This document shows positions 51,918-60,756 of a DNA stretch of 64,000 nt, piece by piece. The translations under genes and the position numbers were made by a program. Each line of letters starts with the position of its first letter. Position 1 is the first letter of the stretch. The stretch is taken from contig JAJTYM010000009.1 of assembly GCA_021463345.1 (NCBI GenBank), forward strand, positions 1 to 64,000, given 5' to 3'. Under the pieces are notes generated by a model. That model worked only from the letters and a program-made list of their open reading frames with translations. It was not told the DNA's origin and made no database searches. This DNA is from Pseudobdellovibrionaceae bacterium. GTDB taxonomy: Bacteria; Bdellovibrionota; Bdellovibrionia; Bdellovibrionales; JAMPXM01.

Positions 51918-53056
51918 CACTTGTTTTCAGCCCCCTCGGCGAGCCGAGCGGACAGGCGCTCGAGGTCCCTCAAGCCATGAACGTCCTGGTCGTACTCGGG
52001 GAGGCGGAACATCCGCGCGCCGGCCCGCGCGGATTTGGCGAACTCCTCGTAAAGATCGTATCTGACCGCGTGGAACCGCTTGAACCGTTCGTAGAAATCC
52101 AGGACCTTTTCGCGCGCGGGCCCCGAGGAAACGCCAAGGGCCGCCGCGTCTTCGTCCGCATCCGACCCCTCGGGGAGCCAGACCGGGAACGCGCGGTTGA
52201 TCACGATGGCTTCGAGCGCGAAGCCCATCTTGCGCAACGCCGCCTGGAGGTACTTGGCTTCCTCGAGCTTGGCCGCGTCGAAACTGGTGATGACGACGAA
52301 TTTCGTCCGCGGCCCCGAAAGCAGCTTCTGCACGGCGACGCTGCGGTCGCGCAGGGTCGCCTGCACGGAACGGACCGCGGCGAAGAAATCGATGAGTTCT
52401 TCGATGAACTGGCCGCCCGTGAGCGTTTCGAGGGACTTCAGGACCGTGCGCGTACCGCGGCTCAACAGGCCCGAGATGAGCCCGCCGGAGCCGGGCCGGG
52501 CCGCCTCGATGAACCATTTCGTGACCGAATCCTGGAAGAGCGAGTGGATCCGCTGCGGCGCCATGAGGAAATCCATGGCGTGTTTGGTGGGCGGCGTGTC
52601 CAGGATGACGAGATCGTATCGCTCCGACTCGACGGCTTCCAGCAACCGCTCGAGCGAAGTGAATTCCTGCGAACCGCTCAGCGTGGTCGAGAGTTGTTGA
52701 TAGAGGCGGTTGCCCAGGATCCGGTCGGCCGCGGCTTTGCTCTTGGCGTGGCGGACGATGAACTGGTCGAAGGTTTTGCGCGAATCGATGACGGCGGCGA
52801 AGAGCTCGCCCCGATACGACTGCCCGGGGACGCGCTTTTCCGAATCGTCGGAGAGGTCCAGGCCGAGCGCCGTCGCCAGCCGTTTGGCCGGATCGACGGT
52901 CAGCACGAGCACGCGCGCACCCAACTGCGCCGCGCGCACGCCGAGGGCGGCGGCGACGGTGGTTTTTCCCACGCCTCCGCTGCCGGCGCAGACAATGACT
53001 TTCCGCGAGGAGAGGATTTCATCCAGCTCGGGTGAAGGCCGCGGTTCAGAGCCCAT
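51917..53056 (-). CDS. ArsA/GET3-family ATPase, second of a tandem pair, lacking the signature lysine
   Basis: A 379-residue P-loop ATPase. The P-loop reads AGSGGVGKTT (residues 24-33), with Ser26 where ArsA/Get3/MinD proteins have the intermonomer signature Lys (GKGGVGKT), while the Walker Lys31 is kept. Further motifs are LTVDPAKRLATALGL and LVILDTPPTKHAMDFL (switch II region). The family energises membrane-linked transport or tail-anchored protein delivery. It overlaps the first ArsA-like gene by 11 nt. The longer open frame upstream of 53056 is not supported. A heterodimer with its neighbour is an attractive inference. Confidence 0.85.
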   Translation of the reverse strand: MGSEPRPSPELDEILSSRKVIVCAGSGGVGKTTVAAALGVRAAQLGARVLVLTVDPAKRLATALGLDLSDDSEKRVPGQSYRGELFAAVIDSRKTFDQFIVRHAKSKAAADRILGNRLYQQLSTTLSGSQEFTSLERLLEAVESERYDLVILDTPPTKHAMDFLMAPQRIHSLFQDSVTKWFIEAARPGSGGLISGLLSRGTRTVLKSLETLTGGQFIEELIDFFAAVRSVQATLRDRSVAVQKLLSGPRTKFVVITSFDAAKLEEAKYLQAALRKMGFALEAIVINRAFPVWLPEGSDADEDAAALGVSSGPAREKVLDFYERFKRFHAVRYDLYEEFAKSARAGARMFRLPEYDQDVHGLRDLERLSARLAEGAENK

Positions 53057-53951
53057 CGGCGCCACTTCCCGAAAACGCGGACGCGACCCGCTTGACGAGT
53101 TCGTCGGGTTTTTCCGAGTAAACCTGCGGAACCCGGTGCACCTCGGCGCCGGCGTCGAGCAGTTGCCCCAGGAACCGCGCCTGTCGCTCCTCGACGCCGA
53201 GGAGAAAGCCACTGAGTTCTTTGAGCCCCCCGCGCGCCTGGTCACGCAACTCCCGGAGTTCGGCCCGCGAAGCCGGCAACGGGACGATCTTGTTGGCGGC
53301 GAGCTCCGCATCGACGCCGAGCTCGGCCTTCAACGCGTCCCGAAGCTCCAAGGTCTCGACGACCGGGAGTTCCTCGAGAAGCGTGACCACGAGATAACCC
53401 GTCAACCCGGGATCTTGAATGACCTTCTGTATGTCGCGGCTGTGGTGCCCCATCGGACCGAACCGGATCGCCTCCATCATCCCCCTGGGCGCGCGAAACA
53501 TCGCCAACGCATGGCCCGTCGCGAACGCGTCGACGACGACGAGATCGTAGGCGAGCGGGGGGCCGACCTTGCGAATGCCGCTCGTGATCTTGCCGAGGAT
53601 GGCGATCTCCGAAAGTCCGGGCGCCACGTTGACCAACGAACGCATGACTTTATTCTCGAAAAACAAGCGGTACAGGCTTTCGACCCTGAGATAGTGAAGA
53701 ACGTATTCGCGCAGGCAGCTTTCGCCGCTCCACAAAGCGAGATCGAAACCCTCGCCGGGGACGGGGCGAGGAACGTGATCGACGCCGTCGAGTTTCCAAA
53801 AGTCTTTGTAGTAGCTGTTCTCCCCGAGCTCGGCGAGGAGCACGCGACGGCCGCGGGCGGCTTCGGCCCGGGCGACACCGGCGGCGATCAGGCTTTTCCC
53901 GACGCCCCCTTTGCCCGTCACGAAGAGGATTTTCTGGCTCTTCCAACCCAC
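53046..53951 (-). CDS. ArsA/GET3-family ATPase, first of a tandem pair
   Basis: A 301-residue P-loop ATPase with the deviant Walker A TGKGGVGKS (12-20), keeping the signature Lys, and LVVVDAFATGHALAMF as switch region. The start is GTG at 53951 with a weak GAGG ten bases upstream. It is divergent from the trigger factor gene with a 142-nt gap. Tandem ArsA-like pairs occur, to my knowledge, in Myxococcota and Bdellovibrionota without arsenic genes; none are nearby here, so arsenite efflux is unlikely. Confidence 0.85.
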   Translation of the reverse strand: MGWKSQKILFVTGKGGVGKSLIAAGVARAEAARGRRVLLAELGENSYYKDFWKLDGVDHVPRPVPGEGFDLALWSGESCLREYVLHYLRVESLYRLFFENKVMRSLVNVAPGLSEIAILGKITSGIRKVGPPLAYDLVVVDAFATGHALAMFRAPRGMMEAIRFGPMGHHSRDIQKVIQDPGLTGYLVVTLLEELPVVETLELRDALKAELGVDAELAANKIVPLPASRAELRELRDQARGGLKELSGFLLGVEERQARFLGQLLDAGAEVHRVPQVYSEKPDELVKRVASAFSGSGADGL

Positions 53952-54093
53952 GTCTTCGCCGCCTCTGGAGCCCTTCGCTGCGAGCTCCGGTGTTCTCTAC
54001 AGGGCGTTCTTCCCGACGCATGGCAAAACCTTGCCTTTGCCATGCGATTCCCCTATAAATCCGGCTTCTTTCCGCCCACTTAAGGAGACCCTG

Positions 54094-55416
54094 ATGAAGT
54101 CGACCCTCGAGACATTGTCCGCTCTGGAACGAAAGCTCAATATTGTCGTTCCCGCCGCCGAAGTACAAGCCGCATTTGAGCGCGCTCTCAAAGGCCTCCA
54201 GCAGCACGCGGCCGTCAAGGGCTTCCGCAAGGGCAAAGCGCCTCTCAACACCATTCGTCAGATGTTCGGCGCCAACGTCAAGCAGGACGTCGTTCAGGAC
54301 ATCGTGCAGACGCATTATGCCTCGGCCGTCGACGAGCACAGCCTGAACCCGATCAACTTCCCGGCCATCGAGTTCGACGATCTCGACGAAAACGCCGACT
54401 TCTCTTTCTCGGCCGAATTCGAGGTTCGACCCGAAGTGAAAGTGGCGCATTTCGAGAAGCTGCCGGTGAAGAAAGAAAAATTCGAACAGAACCCCGGCTT
54501 CGTGGAGCAAACGCTCGAGGACATCCGCAAGTCGCGAGCCGAGCTCGGTCCTGTCTTCGAGGACCGTCCGGCACAGATGGGCGACGTCGCCGTGATCGAC
54601 TTCAAAGGCGAACTGCTCACCGGCCCGCTCGAGAACGGCGACGCCGAGAACCACCCGCTCGAGCTCGGCAGCAACAGCTTCATACCCGGCTTCGAGGAAG
54701 GCATCGTCGGCATGCGCCCTGGGCAATCCAAAGCGATTCAAGTGTCGTTCCCCGAGGGGTACCACGCCAAGGAACTCTCGGGTAAACCGGTCACATTCCA
54801 AGTCACCTTGAAAGAGCTCAAAAAGAAGACGCTTCCGGAATGGACCGACGAGTTCGTCGCCACCCTCGGACCGTACAAAAATCTCGAGGAACTCAAGAAA
54901 ACGATCTCCGAAGATTACGAGAAGCGCGAGACGAACCGGATTCGGGAAGACCTCAAGAACCGCCTCATGAAGGTGCTCGTCGAGCGCAACCCGGTCGAAG
55001 TGCCAAAATCGCTCCTCCTGGAACAGAAGAAATCGCTCATCGAAGACTTCAAGAAACGCATGTCCCAACAGGGCATGGACGAGGAGCAGTTCGAAGAGTA
55101 CCGCGGCAAGTGGGACGCCGACTTCAACGAGACGGCGAGGTTCATGATCCAGTCGAGCTTCCTGACCGACGCGATCGCCAAGGAATACAACCTTTACGCC
55201 GAACCGAAAGACCTCGAAGAAAAGCTCGCCGAATACGCGCGGCAGACCGGCATCGACGCCGCCCGCGTGAAGGAGTTCTACGACGACAAGGACCGCCGTT
55301 CGCGCCTGGCCTATCAGATCACCGAGGAAAAGGTCGTCGAATTCCTTGTTTCGAAAGCGGACCTGAAAGAAACGAGCCGCGCCGAGATCGAGAAGGAAGA
55401 AAACAAGAACTCGTAA
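54094..55416 (+). CDS. tig: Trigger factor
   Basis: The ribosome-associated chaperone, 440 residues. The N-terminal ribosome-binding domain includes the GFRKGKAP signature. The PPIase domain follows (MGDVAVIDFKGELL, ELGSNSFIPGFEEGIVGM), then the helical C-terminal domain (EELKKTISEDYEKRE...VEFLVSKADL). The ATG at 54094 has AAGGAG six bases upstream; the longer frame is spurious. The gene is separate from clpP-clpX, unlike in many bacteria. Confidence 0.97.
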   Translation: MKSTLETLSALERKLNIVVPAAEVQAAFERALKGLQQHAAVKGFRKGKAPLNTIRQMFGANVKQDVVQDIVQTHYASAVDEHSLNPINFPAIEFDDLDENADFSFSAEFEVRPEVKVAHFEKLPVKKEKFEQNPGFVEQTLEDIRKSRAELGPVFEDRPAQMGDVAVIDFKGELLTGPLENGDAENHPLELGSNSFIPGFEEGIVGMRPGQSKAIQVSFPEGYHAKELSGKPVTFQVTLKELKKKTLPEWTDEFVATLGPYKNLEELKKTISEDYEKRETNRIREDLKNRLMKVLVERNPVEVPKSLLLEQKKSLIEDFKKRMSQQGMDEEQFEEYRGKWDADFNETARFMIQSSFLTDAIAKEYNLYAEPKDLEEKLAEYARQTGIDAARVKEFYDDKDRRSRLAYQITEEKVVEFLVSKADLKETSRAEIEKEENKNS

Positions 55417-55434
55417 CGGCGCCGAGAGGGCCGC

Positions 55435-55812
55435 TCAGCCGGCAAGAAGGGCGCGAGCGAGCGTCGCGCCCGCGAACACGGCGGCGAGCCCCAAGGCCGG
55501 GCTCGCGACCATGTACACCGCCGCCCAGCCGATTTGCGATCGCTCGAGGAGAACGAGGCTTTGCGCCATGAACGCGGAAAACGTCGTCATTCCGCCGCAA
55601 AAGCCGACCGTCAGCACGACTCCGAGTTGCGGGGGAAGCGCCGCGCGTTCGGTCACGGCGACGAGCACGAACCCGGCGATCATGGAGCCGGCGAGATTGA
55701 TGACGAACGTTCCCATCGGAGCCGGCCAGCCGGCCCTGGCCACCGCGAGGTCAGCGGCGTACCGGCAAAGAACCCCGGCCGCGCCGGCGACCGCGACCCA
55801 AAGCGTGATCAT
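55435..55812 (-). CDS. crcB: Fluoride ion channel/exporter CrcB
   Basis: A 125-residue four-helix membrane protein of the Fluc/CrcB family, which expels fluoride. The conserved NLAGSMIAGFVL (the Asn of the pore) and VGFCGGMTTFSAF (the Phe box and Na+ site) are visible. No fluoride riboswitch can be placed, since only 6 nt separate it from the upstream ctpA gene. It is the last gene of the ftsE-ftsX-envC-ctpA run. Confidence 0.93.
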   Translation of the reverse strand: MITLWVAVAGAAGVLCRYAADLAVARAGWPAPMGTFVINLAGSMIAGFVLVAVTERAALPPQLGVVLTVGFCGGMTTFSAFMAQSLVLLERSQIGWAAVYMVASPALGLAAVFAGATLARALLAG

Positions 55813-55818
55813 CGCGCG

Positions 55819-57279
55819 TCACTCCGATAGTTTCTGGCCCGCGGCGGGCCCCGCCGCGGTTTGAGGGCTCTCAGCCAAGGGGGCCGCCGCGGCCTCCACG
55901 GCGTGGAAGCCCCGCATGACTTTCCAGGCGCGCAGATAATTGAACGCCTGCAAGATCTGGAAATCCTCGGACAACAGCTTCTCCCTGGGTGTGAGCTCGC
56001 GCTTTTTCGCCGCGTCTTTCATCCACCAATACGCGATCGTGGGGTCCTCGGGGAGCTTGGTTCGCGGATTTTCCTTCTCCTTGATCTCGCGGTCTCCCGG
56101 CAAGTGGCGGGCGATGTCCTGCTCGCGGCGCACGTCGCGCCTGATCAAGGCTTTCTGGAACGCCTCCGGATCGACGTCTTCCAACGCGATGTCGGGCTTG
56201 ATTCCCTCGGCCTGGATCGAGACCCCGTTCGGCGTGTAGTACCGCGCGACCGTCAGTTTCAGGCCGGAACCGTCGCCCAGGCGGACGACGGACTGCACGG
56301 AACCCTTCCCGAAGCTGCGGCTGCCCATCACGAGCGCGCGTTTGTTGTCCTGCAGGGCGCCGGCGAGGATCTCGCTCGCGCTCGCCGAATACTCGTTGAT
56401 GAGGACGATGATCGGGAAGTCGGTGAAGCTGTTGTCCTTGCGCGCGTGAATGACTTCCTTGTCCTTCGACCTGTCGCGCCCGATCGTGCTGACGATGACG
56501 CCTTTATCGAGGAACAGATCGCTGATGCGGACGGCTTGGTCGAGAAGGCCGCCCGGGTTGCGGCGCAAATCGAGGATGAGGCCCCTGGTTTCCTTGTTGT
56601 TACGGACGTGGTTCCGGACCGTTTTTTCCATCTCGCCGGCCGAGTTCTCGATGAAGCTCGTCAGCCGGATGTAGGCGTAGCCGTCCTCGAGGTTCGTGTA
56701 CTTCACCGATTTCACCTTCACCACGCCGCGGGCGATGACGAACTCTTTCGGCTTCTCGAAACCTTCGCGGAAGATCATCATCTTCACTTTCGAGCCGCGT
56801 TTGCCGCGCATGCGCTGCGCGGCCTCGGCGAGGCTCAAACCTTTGGTGCTCTCGCCGTTGATCTCGACGACGCGGTCCCCCGCCTTGATGCCGGCCTCCC
56901 ACGCCGGCGTGTCCTCGATCGGCGAGATCACCGTGAGCACGTCGTTCTGCACGGTGATCTCGATGCCGAGGCCGCCGAATTCGCCGCTCGTCTCGGTTTC
57001 GAATTCCTTGTAGATCTCGGGCGGGAGGAAGTTCGTGTGCGGGTCGAGCTCCTGCAACATGCCTTTGATGCCGCCGTAGATCAGTTTCCGCGTGTCGACG
57101 TCCTCGACGTAGTACTGCTGCACGAGATTGAGGACCTTGGCGAAGATCTGCAGGTCCTGGTAGCGATCCTTGGCGGCCTTGGCGACGGCTTCGCTGTTGG
57201 CCGCGCCTGTGAGCAGGGCCCCGGCGCCCAACAGCCCCACGAACGCGAACGCGGCCGTCGGCCGGAAGATCTTTTTCAT
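55819..57279 (-). CDS. Carboxy-terminal processing protease (S41), CtpA-type
   Basis: A periplasmic serine protease of 486 residues. It has a signal peptide (FRPTAAFAFVGLLGAGALLTGAA) and a PDZ domain (FGGLGIEITVQNDVLTVISPIEDTPA). The S41 domain has LRRNPGGLLDQA, the Ser in YSASASEILAGAL and the Lys in GSRSFGKGSVQ. The ATG at 57279 follows GAGGGG. It lies 38 nt behind the EnvC-like gene; in other bacteria CtpA homologues are often next to envC and trim cell-wall hydrolases or lipoproteins. Confidence 0.95.
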   Translation of the reverse strand: MKKIFRPTAAFAFVGLLGAGALLTGAANSEAVAKAAKDRYQDLQIFAKVLNLVQQYYVEDVDTRKLIYGGIKGMLQELDPHTNFLPPEIYKEFETETSGEFGGLGIEITVQNDVLTVISPIEDTPAWEAGIKAGDRVVEINGESTKGLSLAEAAQRMRGKRGSKVKMMIFREGFEKPKEFVIARGVVKVKSVKYTNLEDGYAYIRLTSFIENSAGEMEKTVRNHVRNNKETRGLILDLRRNPGGLLDQAVRISDLFLDKGVIVSTIGRDRSKDKEVIHARKDNSFTDFPIIVLINEYSASASEILAGALQDNKRALVMGSRSFGKGSVQSVVRLGDGSGLKLTVARYYTPNGVSIQAEGIKPDIALEDVDPEAFQKALIRRDVRREQDIARHLPGDREIKEKENPRTKLPEDPTIAYWWMKDAAKKRELTPREKLLSEDFQILQAFNYLRAWKVMRGFHAVEAAAAPLAESPQTAAGPAAGQKLSE

Positions 57280-57317
57280 GCCATCCCCTCTCGATTGGCG
57301 CGGTCCTCGCGCCTCCC

Positions 57318-58520
57318 CTATTGTGTTCCCAAACGCGGCATCGTCGCAAGTTCGCCGGGGTCCGAACTCGGCACGGCGGAAACCGGCGCGTTCTCGGCCG
57401 CGATCCAATGCTTCGGGTTCTCGGGCTCGGAAAAGTGACGGATCTCGAAGTAAATCCCGTCATCGCCCCGACGCGACCCGCTCCCCGCTCCCGCGATGGC
57501 CTGGCCCTTGGAGACGCGTTCGCCTTCCCGCACGCCCACTCCCGATAGGTGCGCGTAAACCGTGTAGTAATGGTCCCCGTGGTCGACGATCACGGTGTGG
57601 CCGTACCCCTGAACCCAGCCCGAGTGCGCGACAGCGCCGTCGAAGACCGAACTCACGGGGGATCCGGCCGGCGCCGAGTACCGCCACCCTTTATGCCCGA
57701 GCTGGATCGAATGGCGCTCATCGCGGATCGGGCCGAAGTCCCGCACGACACGACCCGCGATCGGAGCGGGGATCCGCCCTTTCTTCTCGAAGAACGACGC
57801 TTTGAGGAGGTCGAGGAGCGATTCGTCCTCGACCGGCGCCCGCAGGGTCTCGGTCTTCGTCCGCAGCTTGCGGAGCGCGCGGAGGGTTTTCAGGTGCGAC
57901 CTCTCGAGGCTCGAGACGATTTCGCTTTTCGCTTTGTGCTCCGTGGTGAGCAGGTCCTCCTGCGCGCGGATCCTGCGTTCGAGGCCCACCAAGCGCTCGA
58001 CCTGGGTCTTGAGCTTTCGCCTTTGCCGCTCGTAAGCGGCGACGTTCCTCTGATAGCTGCGGATCAGGCGGTAATCGGCGTCCGTGACGATCTTCAGGAA
58101 CTTGAGGGTCCGGTCGAACTCCAGCGAATCGGCGCTCGAGAAAAGAACGCCGACGTAACCCTCGCCCGAGAGTTTGTACAGCGTCCGCAGGCGCGCGCGC
58201 AGGAGCCCGCGTTGCTCCCCGATCTGGTTTTCGAGGCCGGCGATCACCTTGGCGATGCTCTGTGCGCCGTCCTGGACGTGGAAGAGCTCATCGGTGAGGT
58301 TGCCTTTTTCCTGGGAAATCCTCTTCATCCTCCTGGTGATGGAGTAAAGAGACCCGAGGATGCGGCGCTTTTCCGCTTCCGTGTCGATCAGGTTTTTTTT
58401 CGTTTCGACCAACGACTCCGCGAGCTCGCGCACGCCCGGCTCATCGGCTCTGGCCGGAGCCGCCGCGAGGGCCGTGAACAGAATGACGGCGCCGAAGGCG
58501 CGCGGCACGCGCGGACTCAT
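57318..58520 (-). CDS. EnvC-like murein hydrolase activator, degenerate LytM domain
   Basis: A 400-residue periplasmic protein with a signal peptide (AFGAVILFTALAAAPARA) and a long coiled coil (about residues 25-250, rich in Glu, Lys, Arg). A C-terminal LytM/M23 domain is recognisable by SAPAGSPVSSVFDGAVAHSG and GHTVIVDHGDHYYTVYAHLSGVG. In the first metal motif the expected HxGxD reads GHKGWR (about residues 272-277), so the Asp ligand is missing and it is probably inactive, as in E. coli EnvC. The ATG overlaps the ftsX stop by four bases. It should be the periplasmic partner of FtsEX, activating amidases during division. Confidence 0.9.
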   Translation of the reverse strand: MSPRVPRAFGAVILFTALAAAPARADEPGVRELAESLVETKKNLIDTEAEKRRILGSLYSITRRMKRISQEKGNLTDELFHVQDGAQSIAKVIAGLENQIGEQRGLLRARLRTLYKLSGEGYVGVLFSSADSLEFDRTLKFLKIVTDADYRLIRSYQRNVAAYERQRRKLKTQVERLVGLERRIRAQEDLLTTEHKAKSEIVSSLERSHLKTLRALRKLRTKTETLRAPVEDESLLDLLKASFFEKKGRIPAPIAGRVVRDFGPIRDERHSIQLGHKGWRYSAPAGSPVSSVFDGAVAHSGWVQGYGHTVIVDHGDHYYTVYAHLSGVGVREGERVSKGQAIAGAGSGSRRGDDGIYFEIRHFSEPENPKHWIAAENAPVSAVPSSDPGELATMPRLGTQ

Positions 58521-59446
58521 GCGACTCTCTGACTCGCGGACCAACCGTCGTTTATGCGACGGACGGTGAAGTAAGCGCCCGCAGCGCCGACCAGCGCGCC
58601 GGAAACGAGGATCCCGAGGCTCGCGGCAAAGCCGAAGAACGCGAGATCCGGCGCCATGCGCGCGAACGCGAGCGAGGCCCGCAGCAGCTTCACCTCCCAC
58701 AGGTGAAAGCCGAAATTCACCGCGAGCGAAACGGCCGCGGCGACCAACCCCATGAGAGCCCCTTCGAACACGAACGGCGCCCGGATCATCGACTGGGTCG
58801 CGCCGACGAGCTCGAGAATCTCGATTTCGTCGCGACGGGCCGAGATCGACGCCCGTACGGAATTCCCGACGACGAACACGCTGCCCGCGACCAGGATCAG
58901 GACGATCAGCCAGCCGCTCGCCGAGAGCGCCGCGACGAACGCGGAGTAGTTGCGCACCCAGCTCTGGCCGTACAGGACGTCCTCGATGCCTTTGAGCGGA
59001 TCGAGCCCTGCCGAGATGGCTTCGAACGTTTCGGCGATCTTCCCGGCCGGGACGTCCTTCGCCAACGTGACCTGGTAACTCGCCGGGAAGGGATTGGCGA
59101 ATTCCGAATCGGCCAAGAGATCGGGCGCGTGGCTCGCCATCTTCTCCTTGAACGCGGCGGTGGCCTTCTCTTTGGCTATGTACTCCACGGACCCGACGCG
59201 CGCGTCGCTCTGGAGGACCTCCCGCACTTTGTTCCGATCGCCCGGCGCGATGGAGTCCTCGAGGTAAACCGACATCCGCGCCGACTCGCCCCAATGCGAC
59301 AGCAGGTTCTTCAAGTTGGAGGAAACCGACAGCACGAAGGCGACCACGGTGAACGTCGCGGCGAGCACGCTCAGCGTCGCGAGCTGCATTCCGGTATGGT
59401 GGACCCAGCTGCGGCGGAAACCACGGAGACATTCGTTCAATCGCAT
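58517..59446 (-). CDS. ftsX: Cell division ABC-type permease FtsX
   Basis: A 309-residue protein with four transmembrane segments. The first is LATLSVLAATFTVVAFVLSV, followed by a periplasmic domain (about residues 45-165, the EnvC-binding part). A C-terminal three-helix FtsX/MacB core with ISARRDEIEILELVGAT is the usual coupling helix to FtsE. The ATG at 59446 has GGGAG six bases upstream. It lies 25 nt behind ftsE. Confidence 0.94.
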   Translation of the reverse strand: MRLNECLRGFRRSWVHHTGMQLATLSVLAATFTVVAFVLSVSSNLKNLLSHWGESARMSVYLEDSIAPGDRNKVREVLQSDARVGSVEYIAKEKATAAFKEKMASHAPDLLADSEFANPFPASYQVTLAKDVPAGKIAETFEAISAGLDPLKGIEDVLYGQSWVRNYSAFVAALSASGWLIVLILVAGSVFVVGNSVRASISARRDEIEILELVGATQSMIRAPFVFEGALMGLVAAAVSLAVNFGFHLWEVKLLRASLAFARMAPDLAFFGFAASLGILVSGALVGAAGAYFTVRRINDGWSASQRVA

Positions 59447-59471
59447 CGGCGCTCCCCCAATCGACCCATCG

Positions 59472-60131
<660 letters not shown>

Positions 60132-60150
60132 GCCTACAGTCTACGGACGC

Positions 60151-60468
60151 CTAGAAGAGTTGACCAGAAACGAGCAGGTCCAGAATTTGCTGATGCTGCT
60201 CGCGCATGGCCAAACGTATGGCTTCGGGATCGCGGAGCTGCAAGCGGCTCAAGACTTCGGAATAGGGGGTCTTCACGCTCTTGATCACCGCGCCCGCTTG
60301 ATACACGCGGCTGACGAGGAACGGGTTGTCGCGCCCCCAATCCTCGGTTTGAACGTGGAAGGTCAAGCCCCTGTACATGACGTCGGAGTTGAAACCCTTT
60401 TGCACGAGTCGAGTCCCCCACTGCGCTGGCCCGGGCTTGCTGCGCCGGTCGGGCTCGGGCGCAGCCAT
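60151..60468 (-). CDS. Small protein of unknown function at the head of the ftsEX operon
   Basis: A 105-residue protein with FNSDVMYRGLTFHVQTEDWGRDNP and VIKSVKTPYSEVL, a stretch I associate with an uncharacterised conserved protein found in deltaproteobacteria and Bdellovibrio relatives. It is cytoplasmic by composition. The ATG follows GGGGAC closely. The upstream 60469-60756 region (288 nt) is a divergent promoter region in which I see no gene and no clear -35/-10 pair. Confidence 0.72.
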   Translation of the reverse strand: MAAPEPDRRSKPGPAQWGTRLVQKGFNSDVMYRGLTFHVQTEDWGRDNPFLVSRVYQAGAVIKSVKTPYSEVLSRLQLRDPEAIRLAMREQHQQILDLLVSGQLF

Positions 60469-60756
60469 TGTCCCCGAGACGTCTCAATTTGACAAGCGCG
60501 GGCGCGAAGCGCGAAAGGCCGCCCGCCCCCTGTCGAGGGATTGATCATGTCGCGCGCGGATCCGTTTCCCGCGACACTCCATTTCCAGCCTCAAAGAGGG
60601 CCGCCCCCGATCCGATAAGTCCCCTTGTCGGACGAGTTTTCCCCGTTTCAAGCCGTGGTTTCCCGCGCCGCGAGGACGGGCGCCAAGGGTCTGGGAGCGA
60701 AGGACCCGCCAGGGGGAGATCGCCTGACAAGACGCTCGTGTTCCGAAAGGCGGGTC

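Noticed and set aside
58521-59432. N-terminal extension of the EnvC-like frame up to 59432
   Set aside because: It overlaps ftsX in another frame. The ATG at 58520 begins a clear signal peptide and overlaps the ftsX stop.
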